Shown piece by piece: positions 18,672-29,854 of a stretch of 64,000 bases of DNA. The translations under genes and the position numbers were made by a program. Within the stretch, counting starts at the first letter, position 1, and each line of letters begins with the position of its first letter. This DNA comes from Bacilli bacterium (GTDB taxonomy: Bacteria; Bacillota_I; Bacilli_A; RF39; UBA660). The notes beneath the pieces were generated by a model. That model saw only the letters and a program-made list of their open reading frames with translations, had not been told where the DNA came from and made no database searches. Location: positions 124,001 through 188,000 of the forward strand of contig JAFSDH010000005.1 of assembly GCA_017436345.1 (NCBI GenBank), read 5' to 3'.

Positions 18672-18705
18672 TAAAACAAAAAGGTAAAGAACACTTTACC
18701 TTTTT
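18672..18705 (-). terminator. rpoBC terminator
   Basis: 12-bp stem AAAAAGGTAAAG/CTTTACCTTTTT with 4-nt loop directly after the rpoC stop, followed by T-rich sequence on the minus strand. Confidence 0.9.
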
Positions 18706-18710
18706 ATTTA

Positions 18711-21700
18711 TTAATCCATAAATTCGTCTTCTAATTTATCTAGAGGTTCTTCATCAATAAATTGTGAAGATAATTCATAATCAACATTTCTATAAGCTTT
18801 AACACCTGTACCAGCAGGAATTAACTTACCAATGATAACATTTTCTTTTAATCCTTCAAGTGTATCAACTTTACCCTTAATAGCAGCATCAGTTAAGATT
18901 CTTGTAGTTTCTTGGAATGATGCAGCAGCTAAGAATGAATCAGTTTCAAGTGAAGCTTTAGTAATACCAAGTAATACTGGTTTACCAGTAGCAGGTTTCT
19001 TACCTTGAATAATAACTTCTTTATTTCCTTCAGTAAATTCTCTAAAGTTAACTAAAAGTCCTGGTAAGAATAATGTATCTCCAGCTTCAGCAATTCTAAT
19101 CTTAGAAATCATTCTTCTAGCAATAATTTCAACGTGTTTATCAGAAATATCAACACCTTGACCACGATATACACCTTGAACTTCTTTAAGGATATATTCT
19201 TGAGTTGTTAATGGGTCAGTAACAGCAAGTAATTCTTTAGGGCTAATAGCACCTTCAGTTAATTTATCTCCAGCTTCTACTTCATCTCCAACACTAACTC
19301 TTAATTTAACACCATAGTTAGATACATGTTCTTTAGTTTCTAATTCATTTTGAACACTAATCTTAAATTTACCATGATCATCATCAATCTTAGTAACTTT
19401 ACCTTTAATTTCAGCTATAGTAGATTTTCCTTTTGGAATTCTTGCTTCAAATAATTCTTGAATACGTGGTAACCCTTGAGTAATATCATCCCCACCAGCA
19501 ACACCACCATTGTGGAATGTTCTCATTGTTAACTGAGTACCAGGTTCACCGATAGCTTGAGCAGCCATAATACCAATAGCTTCACCAATTTCAACAATGT
19601 TACCTGTAGCTAAGTTTCTACCATAACATTTCTTACAAACACCATTAACTGTATTACAAGTTAAACATGTTCTAATTTCTACTTCTTTAATTCCAGCAGC
19701 TACTATTCTTTCAGCAATAGATTCAGTAATTAAATCTAATTTTTCACAAATAACAGCTTTTGTTTCAGGATTAATGATTTTCTTATTAGCATATCTACCA
19801 ACAATACGATCATATAATTTTTCTATTGTTTCACCAGTTTTATCATTAACAAATTCTTTAACAACAACACCATTTTCAGTACCACAATCATCTTCTCTTA
19901 CAATAATATTTTGTGCTACATCAACTAAACGTCTAGTTAAGTAACCAGAGTCTGCTGTTTTTAACGCTGTATCGGCAGAACCTTTACGAGCACCATGTGT
20001 TGATAAGAAGAATTCAGCAACTGATAAACCTTCTCTAAAGTTAGATTTAATAGGAATTTCAACTGGAGTACCATCTGGTTTAGCCATGATACCACGCATA
20101 CCAGCTAACTGAGTAAAGTTAGAAATAGATCCACGAGCTTTAGAGTGCATCATCATGAAGATTGGATTATCTAAACTTGCATCAGCTTTACCTTGAAGTT
20201 CTTTTTGAACTTGGTTTTTAGCACTATCCCAAGTAGAAATAACTTTTTCAAATCTTTCTTCTTCAGTAATTAAACCACGATTATATTGTTTATTAATTTT
20301 ATCAACCATTTTAGTTGCTTCAGCAATAACATCTTCTTTAGTTTCACTAACTTCAATGTCACTAACCGCAACAGTAATACCAGCAACTGTAGAATATTTA
20401 AATCCTAAGTCTTTCATCTTATCAAGCATTATAGAAGTTTCAGTAGTTCTATAACGTTTGAAGATTTGAGCAATTATACTTTCTAAAGTTCCCTTAGGGA
20501 ATGCTTTAACAACTGGCATTTCTTTAATTTTTTCAACAATATTTTCTCCTTTTTCAATGAAATATTTATTAGGAGTAATATTTTGAATATTATCATTTGT
20601 AGGTTCATTAATATATGCAAATGAATCTGGTAAAATTTCATTAAACTTAATCTTACCTACAGTAGTAACTAAATATTTACCTTTTTGACTTTCAGTAAAT
20701 AATTTATATTTAAATGAATCAACAGGAATAGCAATTCTTGTATGAAGAGTAATTTCTCTTCTTTCATATGCCATTAATGCTTCATTAGAGTTTTTAAATA
20801 CTCTTCCTTCACCTTCAAGTCCAGCTCTTTCAATAGTTAAGTAATAGTTACCTAGAACCATATCTTGTGATGGAGTAACAATTGGACTACCATCTTTTGG
20901 ACTTAAGATATTGTTTGCACCAAGCATTAACATTCTAGCTTCGGCTTGAGCTTCTTCAGAAAGTGGTACGTGTACAGCCATTTGGTCACCATCAAAGTCA
21001 GCATTAAATGCAGGACAAACAAGTGGGTGAAGACGAATAGCTTTACCACCAATTAATACTGGTTCAAACGCTTGAATACCAAGTCTGTGTAGAGTCGGAG
21101 CACGGTTTAACATAACTGGATGTTCTTTAATAACTTCTTCTACAATATCCCAAACTTGAGGATCTCTATTTTCAATTAAACGCTTTGCAGCTTTAATATT
21201 ATGAGCTATATCTTTAGATACTAAACCATTAATTACATGTGGTTTAAATAATTCTAAAGCCATTTCTTTAGGAATACCACATTGATACATCTTTAAGCTT
21301 GGTCCAACTACGATAACGCTACGTCCAGAGTAGTCGACACGTTTTCCTAATAAGTTTTGACGGAAACGACCTTGTTTACCTTTTAACATACTAGATAAAG
21401 ATTTTAAAGGACGATTTCCAGCACCAGTAACACTTCTTCCACGTCTTCCATTATCAAATAAAGCATCTACTGCTTCTTGTAACATACGTTTTTCATTTTG
21501 AATAATGATACCTGGAGCATTTAAATCTAATAATTTCTTTAAACGATTATTACGGTTAATAACACGTCTATATAAATCATTTAAATCAGATGTAGCAAAT
21601 CTACCACCATCTAATTGAATCATAGGTCTAAGTTCTGGTGGAATAACTGGAATAACATCTAAAATCATCCATTCAGGTCTTTGATTTGATTGATAGAATG

Positions 21701-22343
21701 CATTTAATACATCAATTCTTTTTACTAATCTAGTTCTCTTTTGACCTTGTGCAGTTTTTAATTCCTCTGTAATTTCATCGATTTCTTTCTTTAAATCAAC
21801 ATTTTTAAGAAGTTCTTTAATAGCTTCAGCACCCATTCCAACTTTGAAACCATTACCATATTTTTCATAATATTGTCTATATTCTTTTTCAGATAAAGTT
21901 TGCTTGTTTTCTAAAGGAGCAATACCCTTATCGATTACTACATAACTAACAAAGTATAATACTTCTTCAAGATCTCTTGGACTCATATCTAAAACAAGAC
22001 CCATACGTGAAGGCACACCTTTAAAGAACCAGATGTGAGAAACAGGACTAGCTAGTTCAATGTGTCCCATTCTCTCACGTCTAACTTTTGCACGAGTAAC
22101 TTCAACACCACATCTATCACAAACAATATTTTTATATCTTACTCTTTTATATTTTCCACAAGCACATTCGAAATCTTTAGTAGGTCCGAATATTTTTTCG
22201 CAGAATAAACCATCTCTTTCAGGTCTTAAAGTTCTATAATTGATAGTTTCAGGTTTTTTAACTTCACCATAAGACCATTCACGAATTTTTTCAGGAGAAG
22301 CAATTCCAACTTTTAAAGCTTCAAATTCATTTACTGCTATCAT
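18711..22343 (-). CDS. rpoC: RNA polymerase subunit beta'
   Basis: 1210 aa. Zinc site [20 protein letters not shown] (about 60-79), catalytic Mg2+ motif [12 protein letters not shown] (about 450), bridge-helix/trigger-loop region with [23 protein letters not shown] (about 790) and the second zinc site CGTENG...[17 protein letters not shown]. Forms the active centre of RNA polymerase with RpoB. Start ATG overlaps the rpoB stop in TAATG, giving translational coupling. Confidence 0.99.
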   Translation of the reverse strand: MIAVNEFEALKVGIASPEKIREWSYGEVKKPETINYRTLRPERDGLFCEKIFGPTKDFECACGKYKRVRYKNIVCDRCGVEVTRAKVRRERMGHIELASPVSHIWFFKGVPSRMGLVLDMSPRDLEEVLYFVSYVVIDKGIAPLENKQTLSEKEYRQYYEKYGNGFKVGMGAEAIKELLKNVDLKKEIDEITEELKTAQGQKRTRLVKRIDVLNAFYQSNQRPEWMILDVIPVIPPELRPMIQLDGGRFATSDLNDLYRRVINRNNRLKKLLDLNAPGIIIQNEKRMLQEAVDALFDNGRRGRSVTGAGNRPLKSLSSMLKGKQGRFRQNLLGKRVDYSGRSVIVVGPSLKMYQCGIPKEMALELFKPHVINGLVSKDIAHNIKAAKRLIENRDPQVWDIVEEVIKEHPVMLNRAPTLHRLGIQAFEPVLIGGKAIRLHPLVCPAFNADFDGDQMAVHVPLSEEAQAEARMLMLGANNILSPKDGSPIVTPSQDMVLGNYYLTIERAGLEGEGRVFKNSNEALMAYERREITLHTRIAIPVDSFKYKLFTESQKGKYLVTTVGKIKFNEILPDSFAYINEPTNDNIQNITPNKYFIEKGENIVEKIKEMPVVKAFPKGTLESIIAQIFKRYRTTETSIMLDKMKDLGFKYSTVAGITVAVSDIEVSETKEDVIAEATKMVDKINKQYNRGLITEEERFEKVISTWDSAKNQVQKELQGKADASLDNPIFMMMHSKARGSISNFTQLAGMRGIMAKPDGTPVEIPIKSNFREGLSVAEFFLSTHGARKGSADTALKTADSGYLTRRLVDVAQNIIVREDDCGTENGVVVKEFVNDKTGETIEKLYDRIVGRYANKKIINPETKAVICEKLDLITESIAERIVAAGIKEVEIRTCLTCNTVNGVCKKCYGRNLATGNIVEIGEAIGIMAAQAIGEPGTQLTMRTFHNGGVAGGDDITQGLPRIQELFEARIPKGKSTIAEIKGKVTKIDDDHGKFKISVQNELETKEHVSNYGVKLRVSVGDEVEAGDKLTEGAISPKELLAVTDPLTTQEYILKEVQGVYRGQGVDISDKHVEIIARRMISKIRIAEAGDTLFLPGLLVNFREFTEGNKEVIIQGKKPATGKPVLLGITKASLETDSFLAAASFQETTRILTDAAIKGKVDTLEGLKENVIIGKLIPAGTGVKAYRNVDYELSSQFIDEEPLDKLEDEFMD

Positions 22344-25300
22344 TAAGCTTCATCTCCTTTCAATAATTCATTTTCAAATTCACTTTCAAGTTCTTCATTA
22401 AATTCATCATCATCGATTGAATCTAAATCATCTTTAAAGTCATCTTCTTCATCTTCGTAGTCATCTTCAACTACTTCATCATTATCTGATACTGGTCTTG
22501 CAGGAAGTTCAATATCATCAATATTTGTATTCATATCTTCTCTATATTCACTTTCTTCAATTTCTTTTAATTGAAGTTCTTCATTTTTATCATTAACAAT
22601 ACTAATATCTAATCCTAAAGCTTGGAATTCTTTCATCAATACTCTAAATGATTCAGGAACACCAGCTTGATTAATATCTTCACCCTTAACGATTGATTCA
22701 TATACTTTAACACGACCAACTACGTCATCAGATTTAACTGTTAAAATTTCTTGTAATATATGAGAAGCACCATAAGCTTCAAGAGCCCAAACTTCCATTT
22801 CCCCAAATCTTTGTCCACCAAATTGAGCTTTACCACCAAGTGGTTGTTGTGTAACTAAAGAATAAGGACCTGTACTACGAGCATGTAATTTATCATCTAC
22901 CATGTGGTGTAGTTTAATCATATACATTACACCAACAGATACTCTATTATCAAACGGTTCACCAGTACGTCCATTATATAGAATAGTTTTTCCATCTGGA
23001 TCCATACCAGCTTCAGCCATCATATCAGCTATATCTTGAGTCTTAGCCCCATCAAATACTGGAGTAGCTACATGCACACCAAGTTTTTTAGCAGCCATAC
23101 CTAAGTGTAACTCAAGAATTTGTCCAATATTCATACGAGAAGGAACCCCTTGTGGGTTAAGAATAATATCAACTGGTCTACCATCTGGTAAATAAGGCAT
23201 ATCTTCTTGAGGAAGAATTAATGAAATAACCCCTTTATTACCATGACGCCCTGACATTTTATCCCCAACTTGGATTTTTCTCTTTTGAGCTATATATACA
23301 CGAATTACTTTGCTTACACCAGCTGGTAATTCATCATTATCTTTTCTTGAGAAGATTTTAACATCATGAACAATACCGTCTCCACCATGTGGAACACGTA
23401 AAGAAGTATCTCTAACTTCACGAGTTTTTTCTCCAAAGATTGCATGTAATAATTTTTCTTCTGAAGTAAGTTCAGCCATTCCTTTAGGAGTAACTTTACC
23501 AACAAGGATATCTCCTTCTTTAACTTCAGTACCAACAATTACAATACCATTTTCATCTAAGTTCTTTCTAGCTTCATCACTAACATTAGGAATATCACGA
23601 GTGATTTCTTCAGGTCCTAATTTAGTTTCACGACATTGCATTTCAAAGTCTTCTAAGTGAATACCTGTATATACATCATCTTTAACTAGATTTTCATTTA
23701 AAATAACAGCATCTTCATAGTTATATCCATTAAATGTCATAAATGCTACAACTACGTTTTTACCAAGTGCTAATTCACCTTTATCTGTACTTGGTCCATC
23801 AGCTATAACGCTTCCACGTTTAACTTGATCTCCTACTTTAACAATAGGTCTTTGATGTTGACATGTACCAGCATTAGATAGTTCAAAGTTAGCTAAGAAA
23901 TATTCATCTTTTCCTCCAGCTGTTTTTACAACAATCTTTCTAGCATCAACATAATCAACTACACCATCAGCCTTACAAACTACAACGGCACCACTATCTC
24001 TAGCTGCTACATATTCAACACCAGTACCAACAAATGGAGCTTCTGCTCTTAAAAGTGGTACAGATTGACGTTGCATGTTAGCACCCATTAATGCACGAGT
24101 AGCATCATCATGTTCAAGGAATGGAATACAACTTGTAGTAACCGCTACAACTTGTTGAGGTGATACGTCTACATAGTCAACTTGTTCAGGTTTAACTAAA
24201 ATATTTTCACCACGATATCTAGCAGGAACTAAATCATCTATCATTACATCATTTTCATCTACATTAACTGTAGCTAAAGAAATGATGATATCTGCTTCTT
24301 CATCAGCAGTTAAGTAATCAACTTGATCAGTTAATTTCTTATCAACAACTTTTCTATATGGAGTCATAATAAATCCATAATCATCAATCTTAGCATAACT
24401 TGCTAAAGATGTAATTAACCCAATGTTTTGTCCTTCTGGAGACTCAATTGGACAAATACGACCATAGTGTGATGCATTAACGTCACGAACTTCAGTACCA
24501 GCTCTATCTCTAGATAATCCACCTGGACCTAACGCAGATAAACGTCTCTTATTTGTTAACTCAGCTATAGGGTTAGTTTGGTCCATAAATTGAGATAATT
24601 GGCTGCTTCCAAAGAATTCTTTCATCGCAGCAGTAATTGGTCTAATATTAATTAAAGTTTTTGGAGTAACTTCTTCCATTTCTTGAGTAGTCATTCTTTC
24701 ACGAATAACTCTTTCCATACGAGAAACCCCAATTCTAAATTGGTTTTGTAATAATTCCCCAACTTGACGAATACGACGATTTCCTAAATGGTCAATTTCA
24801 TCAATATTTCCAAATCCCTTTAATAAATTTAAATAATATGATACTGATGCATAAACATCTGAAATAGTTAATCTCTTAACTTCTAATGTTTGATCATTAC
24901 CTATTAAATTAATAACTTCTTTTTTATCATTAGGATTATAAACTTTTAAAGTTTGAATTTTATTAAATCCATCTAATTCTTCATTAATTTTTGCTTCTTT
25001 AACATTATATCCATCAGCAAAAATTGGTTTTAAAGTATCAAGAACATCTTTATTAATAACAGTATCTTTTGCTACTACAACTTCTCCATCTACTTTAATA
25101 TCTTCAGCTAGAGTAAGTCCTAAAACTCTATCTAAAACATTTAATTTACGATTAAATTTATAACGACCAACTTTAGCTAAATCATATCTAAACTCATCAA
25201 AGAATCTAGTAATAATTTGGTTCTTAGAAGAATCAAGTGTAGCTGGTTCTCCTGGTCTTAATTTTTCATAAATCTCGATTAAAGCTTCATCTGTATTTCT

Positions 25301-25978
25301 TGTTGAATCTTTTGCTAAAGTATTTTCTAAATATTCATCTTTACCAAATAATTTAATAATTTCTTCATCACTTGATAATCCAAAAGCACGTAACAATGTA
25401 GTAATTGGAACTTTTCTAGTTCTATCAATTCTTACATACAAAACATCCCTGGCATCTGTTTCAAATTCAAGCCAAGTTCCACGTGTTGGAATTATTTGTG
25501 ATGTAATACAAGGTCTACCATTTTTATCTATTTCTTTATTGAAATAAACGCTTGGAGATCTAACTAATTGTGATACAATTACACGTTCAGCACCATTAAT
25601 AACAAATGTACCACTATCTGTCATAACAGGCATATCTCCCAAGAAAATTTCTTGTTCTTTTACTTCCCCAGTTTCATGATTAAAAAGACGCACTTCAACT
25701 TTTAAAGGCGCAGCGAAAGTTGTCTCTCTATCTTTACTTTGTTTAATAGAATATCTTGGTTCATCAAAATGATAATCTCCAAATTCTAATGATAATGTAC
25801 CTGAGAAATTTTCAACGGGGAATAAGTCTTCGAAAACTTCTTTAATACCAGTTTCTACAAACCATTGATATGATTTCTTTTGGATTTCTAATAAATCCTT
25901 TAGCTCGTAAGTATTTCTAATTCTAGAAAAACTTCTTCTTTGACGGTGGTCACCACAATTTACTATCTTATATGCCAC
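22343..25978 (-). CDS. rpoB: RNA polymerase subunit beta
   Basis: 1211 aa. Conserved regions: rifampicin pocket [31 protein letters not shown] (about 455-485), [24 protein letters not shown] and [24 protein letters not shown] near the C-terminus. The last 50 residues form a very acidic Asp/Glu tail. The start is GTG at 25978 behind GGGGTGA. The rifampicin pocket looks wild type by eye ([23 protein letters not shown] with NKRRL: the usual His is Asn, a variant found in some lineages and linked to rifampicin resistance). Confidence 0.99.
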   Translation of the reverse strand: MAYKIVNCGDHRQRRSFSRIRNTYELKDLLEIQKKSYQWFVETGIKEVFEDLFPVENFSGTLSLEFGDYHFDEPRYSIKQSKDRETTFAAPLKVEVRLFNHETGEVKEQEIFLGDMPVMTDSGTFVINGAERVIVSQLVRSPSVYFNKEIDKNGRPCITSQIIPTRGTWLEFETDARDVLYVRIDRTRKVPITTLLRAFGLSSDEEIIKLFGKDEYLENTLAKDSTRNTDEALIEIYEKLRPGEPATLDSSKNQIITRFFDEFRYDLAKVGRYKFNRKLNVLDRVLGLTLAEDIKVDGEVVVAKDTVINKDVLDTLKPIFADGYNVKEAKINEELDGFNKIQTLKVYNPNDKKEVINLIGNDQTLEVKRLTISDVYASVSYYLNLLKGFGNIDEIDHLGNRRIRQVGELLQNQFRIGVSRMERVIRERMTTQEMEEVTPKTLINIRPITAAMKEFFGSSQLSQFMDQTNPIAELTNKRRLSALGPGGLSRDRAGTEVRDVNASHYGRICPIESPEGQNIGLITSLASYAKIDDYGFIMTPYRKVVDKKLTDQVDYLTADEEADIIISLATVNVDENDVMIDDLVPARYRGENILVKPEQVDYVDVSPQQVVAVTTSCIPFLEHDDATRALMGANMQRQSVPLLRAEAPFVGTGVEYVAARDSGAVVVCKADGVVDYVDARKIVVKTAGGKDEYFLANFELSNAGTCQHQRPIVKVGDQVKRGSVIADGPSTDKGELALGKNVVVAFMTFNGYNYEDAVILNENLVKDDVYTGIHLEDFEMQCRETKLGPEEITRDIPNVSDEARKNLDENGIVIVGTEVKEGDILVGKVTPKGMAELTSEEKLLHAIFGEKTREVRDTSLRVPHGGDGIVHDVKIFSRKDNDELPAGVSKVIRVYIAQKRKIQVGDKMSGRHGNKGVISLILPQEDMPYLPDGRPVDIILNPQGVPSRMNIGQILELHLGMAAKKLGVHVATPVFDGAKTQDIADMMAEAGMDPDGKTILYNGRTGEPFDNRVSVGVMYMIKLHHMVDDKLHARSTGPYSLVTQQPLGGKAQFGGQRFGEMEVWALEAYGASHILQEILTVKSDDVVGRVKVYESIVKGEDINQAGVPESFRVLMKEFQALGLDISIVNDKNEELQLKEIEESEYREDMNTNIDDIELPARPVSDNDEVVEDDYEDEEDDFKDDLDSIDDDEFNEELESEFENELLKGDEA

Positions 25979-26035
25979 TAAAATTCACCCCTAACAGTAT
26001 ATTTAATCAAAGAACATAATTATTAACAAATAATA

Positions 26036-26075
26036 CGTTGCCAATTTATATTATTAACATAGATTGAGCAATAAG
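26036..26075 (-). promoter_or_regulatory. Probable rpoBC promoter
   Basis: Minus strand has TTGACT followed 17 nt later by TAATAATATAAA, which offers two overlapping -10 candidates, about 60-100 nt before the rpoB start. Weaker than other promoters here. Confidence 0.5.
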
Positions 26076-26663
26076 TCAATCTAAATCGCATTTAATTACA
26101 AAAAAACCTTTTATTTTATTTAGTACTTCTACTTTATATATTTTCTCTAAATCTCTTATCATCGACTTAGCTCCTTGTTCCTTACGAACAACAATAAATA
26201 AAGATCCATTATCTTCTAAATAATCTTTAGCCCCCATTACGATTTCATAAACAATTTTCTTACCAGCTCTTATTGGTGGATTAGTAATTATATAATTAAA
26301 CTTACCTTCCACTTTTTCATAACAACTACTTTCTAAGAAAGAAACATTATTTAACTTATTTTCTTTCTTATTCATATCTGCTAAGTGAAGAGCCCTTCTA
26401 TTAACATCAACTCCTAAAAATTCAGCATCTACAATTTTACCTAAAATAATATCAATAACACCATATCCACATCCAACATCAAGTATTCTTCCATGCAAAA
26501 TAGATAATGGTATATTTTCTAAAAGTACTCTTGTCCCAAAATCAAGTTTATCTTTCGAAAAAACTCCATTATCAGTAAAAAAAGAATAACGATGTCCGAG
26601 AATATCAACATTAAATTTTTGAATATTACTTTTTAAATCTTCATTACTAAAATATTGTCCCAT
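26076..26663 (-). CDS. RsmC/YbxB-like class I SAM methyltransferase
   Basis: 195 aa. SAM-binding motif ILDVGCGYGVIDIILG (about 55-70), acidic FLGVDVNRRALHLA, and the base-flipping motif IITNPPIRAGK (about 126), as in 16S rRNA guanine-N2 methyltransferases (RsmC family) and B. subtilis YbxB, which also lies between rplL and rpoB. Start at 26663 is chosen for GAGG six nucleotides upstream; a GTG two codons earlier overlaps that site. It has its own promoter and a hairpin in its leader. Confidence 0.9.
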   Translation of the reverse strand: MGQYFSNEDLKSNIQKFNVDILGHRYSFFTDNGVFSKDKLDFGTRVLLENIPLSILHGRILDVGCGYGVIDIILGKIVDAEFLGVDVNRRALHLADMNKKENKLNNVSFLESSCYEKVEGKFNYIITNPPIRAGKKIVYEIVMGAKDYLEDNGSLFIVVRKEQGAKSMIRDLEKIYKVEVLNKIKGFFVIKCDLD

Positions 26664-26676
26664 AAACACCTCGTTA

Positions 26677-26718
26677 AAATAAAAAGAGTTAACTATAAAA
26701 TAAAATTATAGTTAACTC
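26677..26718 (-). terminator. Terminator/attenuator in the ybxB-like leader
   Basis: GAGTTAACTATAA/TTATAGTTAACTC is a perfect 13-bp stem followed on the minus strand by TTTTTATTTT. It lies downstream of the methylase promoter and 14-50 nt before its start codon, so it would attenuate the methylase transcript. Confidence 0.8.
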
Positions 26719-26731
26719 TCCTTTCAAGCAT

Positions 26732-26760
26732 ATTTTACTATAATTATCCAGTAAAATCAA
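26732..26760 (-). promoter_or_regulatory. Promoter of the ybxB-like gene
   Basis: Minus strand TTGATT (26755-26760), 17 nt, TAAAAT (26732-26737), located between the rplL terminator and the attenuator hairpin. Confidence 0.7.
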
Positions 26761-26811
26761 TTAAGTTAATTATAGATATTTTTCAAGTTTTTAAAATTTT
26801 ACAAAAATTTA

Positions 26812-26842
26812 ACACAAAAAAAGAACCACTAATGTGATTCCT
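26812..26842 (-). terminator. rplL terminator
   Basis: GAATCAC/GTGGTTC stem (one G-T pair) with a 4-nt loop and TTTTTTT on the minus strand, 16 nt after the rplL stop. Confidence 0.8.
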
Positions 26843-26858
26843 TAAAAGCTAAGCAAAA

Positions 26859-27227
26859 TTATTTAACTTCTACTTCTGCTCCAGCTTCTTCTAATTTAGC
26901 TTTGATGTCATTTGCTTCGTCAACAGAAATACCTTCTTTAATAGCTCCACCATTGTCAGCGATATCTTTAGATTCTTTTAATCCTAATCCAGTAATTTCT
27001 TTAATTACTTTGATAACGTTGATTTTAGCAGCCCCAGCGTTAACTAATGTTACAGTAACAACGCTTGGTCCAGCAGCTTCTTGAGCTCCTGCAGCAGGTG
27101 CAGCAACAGCAACAGCACTTGGATCTACTCCAAATTCTTCTTTCATTGCGTCTACTAATTCTTTAATTTCTAAAAGGTTCATTTCTTTTAAAGCACTTAT
27201 AAATTCATCTCTTGTTAATTTAGCCAT
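26859..27227 (-). CDS. rplL: Ribosomal protein L7/L12
   Basis: 122 aa. N-terminal dimerisation helices, an Ala/Gly hinge (about 38-50) and the C-terminal domain with KINVIKVIKEITGLGLKESKDI and EEANDIKAKLEEAGAEVEVK. Multicopy stalk protein that recruits translation factor GTPases. Follows rplJ by 45 nt; shared L10 leader control. Confidence 0.98.
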   Translation of the reverse strand: MAKLTRDEFISALKEMNLLEIKELVDAMKEEFGVDPSAVAVAAPAAGAQEAAGPSVVTVTLVNAGAAKINVIKVIKEITGLGLKESKDIADNGGAIKEGISVDEANDIKAKLEEAGAEVEVK

Positions 27228-27272
27228 TTTATTTTCCTCCTATTTTAAATATTATATTTTTTTAATTCAATT

Positions 27273-27767
27273 TTATTGTTCTTCTTTTTGTTGAGCATAT
27301 AAGTCTAAGCAAATAGATAAATCTTTTGCAATACCCATCATACCCGCAGCAAGCATAGTAAGTAGTCCTTCTCTTGAAGGGATTGTTGCTAAAGCATCTA
27401 ACTTTTCTTTGTCAGAAACTTCTCCATCAATAATACCAACTTTTAAAACTAATGCTTGGTTTGTTTTAGCAAAATCAGCTAATACTTTAACTGCTGCAAT
27501 TTGATCTTCACCAAATGCCATAGCACTAGGTCCAACTAAACTTGCATCAATATCAATATTTAAATCTGATAAAGCTCTAGCCATTAAAGTATTTTTATAT
27601 ACTTTATAATCAGCGTTATTTTCTCTTAATTTGATTCTTAGTTCTTTAGCTTCATTATCAGTAATTCCACGATAATCGAATAAAATTACAGATGCACTAT
27701 TTTGAACACGATCTTTAATTTCATCAATAACAACTTGTTTTGCTGCTAGAATCTTTGCGTTTGCCAT
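27273..27767 (-). CDS. rplJ: Ribosomal protein L10
   Basis: 164 aa. MANAKILAAKQVVIDEIKDR start, then VILFDYRGITDNEAKELR and YKVYKNTLMARAL, typical of L10, which anchors L7/L12 dimers to the ribosome. Start at 27767 is fixed by AGGAGGTG; a longer in-frame ORF lies inside the L10 leader RNA and is rejected. Confidence 0.98.
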   Translation of the reverse strand: MANAKILAAKQVVIDEIKDRVQNSASVILFDYRGITDNEAKELRIKLRENNADYKVYKNTLMARALSDLNIDIDASLVGPSAMAFGEDQIAAVKVLADFAKTNQALVLKVGIIDGEVSDKEKLDALATIPSREGLLTMLAAGMMGIAKDLSICLDLYAQQKEEQ

Positions 27768-27793
27768 CTTAACACCTCCTATTATATTTAAAA

Positions 27794-27895
27794 GTGCCAC
27801 AAAAAAGGTCTCTACATCATAGACATAAAGACCCAATAGTTATTTTTTACTAAGTCCTCGGTAGGATTTACTTTTATACCTACTGTCTATGGCAC
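27794..27895 (-). ncRNA. Ribosomal L10 leader
   Basis: Structured leader bounded by GTGCCA/TGGCAC pairing, with the CCGAGGAC-type loop and TAGGTAT/ACCTAC-like arm seen in L10 leaders, plus a terminator hairpin GGTCT...AGAGACC followed by TTTTTT. L10(L12)4 binding is expected to favour termination, giving autoregulation of rplJ-rplL. Confidence 0.88.
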
Positions 27896-27927
27896 CAAAA
27901 TCAATTAATATTATATATTACTAATTA

Positions 27928-28626
27928 CTATTTGTCAAAAGAATTTGCACTAACTTTAATTCCAGGACCCATAGTACTAGCTATAGAAATGTTTTTAATA
28001 TATTCACCTTTTACTGTAGCTGGTTTAACTTTTAATAAAGTAGCCATGAATGCATCCATGTTTTCAACCAATTTTTCTTCAGTAAAGTCAGTATTACCGA
28101 TAATTCCATGTACATTACCAAAACTATCAGTTCTATATTCAACACGTCCAGCTTTAACTTCGCTAACTGCTTTTTCTACATCTACTGTAACAGTTCCAGT
28201 TTTAGGGTTTGGCATTAATCCACGAGGTCCTAATACTCTACCTAATTTACCAAGTAATGGCATCATATCTGGTGTAGCGATCATTACATCAAATCCGAAC
28301 CAGTTTTCTTTTTCAATTTTTTCTAGTATATCTACGTCACCAACAAAATCAGCTCCTGCTGCTTCTGCTTTCTTAGCATTTTCTCCTCTTGCAACTACTA
28401 ATACTTTCTTAGTTTTTCCTGTTCCATTAGGAAGTACAATTGCACCTCTTAATTGTTGGTCAGCTTTTTTAGTATCTAAGTTAAGTCTAACAGCAATTTC
28501 AACAGATGAAACAAATTTGCTAACAGAAGTTTCTTTAACTAACTTTGCAGCTTCTTCTTTTGTATAAGCTTTTCCTTTTTCAATTTTAGAAACAGCTTCT
28601 ACATACTTTTTCCCTCTATTTTTCAT
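27928..28626 (-). CDS. rplA: Ribosomal protein L1
   Basis: 232 aa, standard. Contains [49 protein letters not shown] and [18 protein letters not shown]. Binds 23S rRNA at the mobile L1 stalk and represses its own mRNA. Two matching hairpins precede rplK and rplA, likely its targets. Confidence 0.98.
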   Translation of the reverse strand: MKNRGKKYVEAVSKIEKGKAYTKEEAAKLVKETSVSKFVSSVEIAVRLNLDTKKADQQLRGAIVLPNGTGKTKKVLVVARGENAKKAEAAGADFVGDVDILEKIEKENWFGFDVMIATPDMMPLLGKLGRVLGPRGLMPNPKTGTVTVDVEKAVSEVKAGRVEYRTDSFGNVHGIIGNTDFTEEKLVENMDAFMATLLKVKPATVKGEYIKNISIASTMGPGIKVSANSFDK

Positions 28627-28642
28627 TTCATTTCCTCCTTAT

Positions 28643-28668
28643 GTGGTATATGCGGATTATCCTCCCAC
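28643..28668 (-). promoter_or_regulatory. L1-binding-like hairpin between rplK and rplA
   Basis: Minus strand GTGGGAGG, CCGC and ACCAC fold as a small hairpin with a purine-rich side, next to another stem ACATATAGGT/ACCTATGT (about 28666-28690). It shares GTGGGARG...CCAC with the element upstream of rplK, pointing to a second L1 site. Confidence 0.6.
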
Positions 28669-28726
28669 ATAGGTATAAACCTATATGTATAATAAATTAC
28701 TTTTTTCTTATCTTAATATTTTTAAA

Positions 28727-29152
28727 TTATTCTTGAATAGCAATACCCATATTACGAGCAGTACCTTCAACAATTTTCATAGCTTCTTCAACTGTATAAG
28801 CATTTAAATCTGGTAATTTAATTTCTGCAATTTCTCTAATTTGATCTTTAGTAAGAGTTGCAACAGTTTCTTTAGATCCTTTAATAGAACCTTTATCGAT
28901 TTTAGCTGCTTTCTTTAATAAAAATGCAGTAGGTGGAGTTTTAATTACGAAATCAAAACTTCTATCATCATAAATTGAAATTTCAACAGGTAATACATCT
29001 CCCATTTTATCTCTAGTTGCATCATTATATTTAGTACAGAATTCTTGTAAATTAATTCCTGCTGGTCCTAATACTGTTCCAACTGGTGGAGCAGGTGTAG
29101 CTTTTCCAGCTTGAATTTGTAATTTAATTTTTCTAACAACTTCTTTTGCCAC
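28727..29152 (-). CDS. rplK: Ribosomal protein L11
   Basis: 141 aa from the GTG at 29152, the standard length; GGAGG lies eight nucleotides before it. Contains [20 protein letters not shown], the thiostrepton-site prolines, and GTARNMGI at the C-terminus. Binds the GTPase-associated 23S rRNA region. Confidence 0.97.
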   Translation of the reverse strand: MAKEVVRKIKLQIQAGKATPAPPVGTVLGPAGINLQEFCTKYNDATRDKMGDVLPVEISIYDDRSFDFVIKTPPTAFLLKKAAKIDKGSIKGSKETVATLTKDQIREIAEIKLPDLNAYTVEEAMKIVEGTARNMGIAIQE

Positions 29153-29190
29153 GAAAAACACCTCCTATATATTTTATTTCGTTTTCGCGA

Positions 29191-29223
29191 GTGGTCCAAA
29201 TAGCCAAGATCCGCGCTTCCCAC
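29191..29223 (-). promoter_or_regulatory. L1-binding-like hairpin in the rplK leader
   Basis: Minus strand begins GTGGGAAGCGCGG and ends GGACCAC; ends pair, leaving an asymmetric purine-rich bulge like the L1 site in 23S rRNA. This is the usual place for L1 autoregulation of rplK-rplA. Confidence 0.7.
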
Positions 29224-29232
29224 TTATTTCTA

Positions 29233-29261
29233 ACTATATAAATTTCAATATAGCGCTTCAA
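29233..29261 (-). promoter_or_regulatory. rplK promoter
   Basis: Minus strand TTGAAG (29256-29261), 17 nt, TATAGT (29233-29238), just upstream of the leader hairpin. Confidence 0.75.
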
Positions 29262-29303
29262 TAATAACATACAAGATTTTAAAAATCAAGTATTTTTCTA
29301 AAA

Positions 29304-29843
29304 TTAGTCTATTGCTATTTCAATTTGAGACATTTCTACTTCAACAGAAGTTTCTTGTCCAAATAAATCAACATTTAATAATAACTTTTGATTTGGAACA
29401 TCTAAGCTATCAACTGTACCATACATTCCAGTAAATGGTCCAGCAATAATCTTAACCTTAGCTCCAACTTCTAATTCATTATCTACATCGAATCTACTAA
29501 TACCCATATTTCCTAAAATATTATCTACTTCATATGGTTGTAATGGTGTAGGTTTTGCCCCCTTACCACTTGATCCTATAAATCCAGTAACACCTGGAGT
29601 ATTTCTAACTACATACCAAGCTTCATCACTCATTACCATTTCAATTAATACATAACCAGGGAACATTTTTTTAATTTTTTCTTTTTGAACCCCGTCTTTA
29701 ACTTCAATTTCTTTTTGTTCTGGAATAATTACTCTATAGATGTAATCTTTCATATCCATTGATTCAGCACGCATTTCTAATTTTTCTTTTACTTTACTCT
29801 CATGCCCAGAGTAAGTATTAACTACATACCATTGTTTATCCAT
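29304..29843 (-). CDS. nusG: Transcription factor NusG
   Basis: 179 aa. NGN domain with WYVVNTYSGHESKVKEKLE and FPGYVLIEMVMSDEAWYVVRNTPGVTGFIG, then the KOW domain VKIIAGPFTGMYGTVDSLD. Binds RNA polymerase and couples it to Rho, NusA or ribosomes. Start at 29843 follows AGGAG. Last gene before the rplK promoter. Confidence 0.97.
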   Translation of the reverse strand: MDKQWYVVNTYSGHESKVKEKLEMRAESMDMKDYIYRVIIPEQKEIEVKDGVQKEKIKKMFPGYVLIEMVMSDEAWYVVRNTPGVTGFIGSSGKGAKPTPLQPYEVDNILGNMGISRFDVDNELEVGAKVKIIAGPFTGMYGTVDSLDVPNQKLLLNVDLFGQETSVEVEMSQIEIAID

Positions 29844-29854
29844 AATTTTTTCTC

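Noticed and set aside
23314..23538. Alternative minus frame inside rpoB
   Set aside because: Lys/Leu-rich out-of-frame reading of rpoB.
27932..28567. 211-aa open frame on the plus strand opposite rplA
   Set aside because: It mirrors the L1 gene, has no ribosome site and Ser/Thr/Leu-rich shadow composition.
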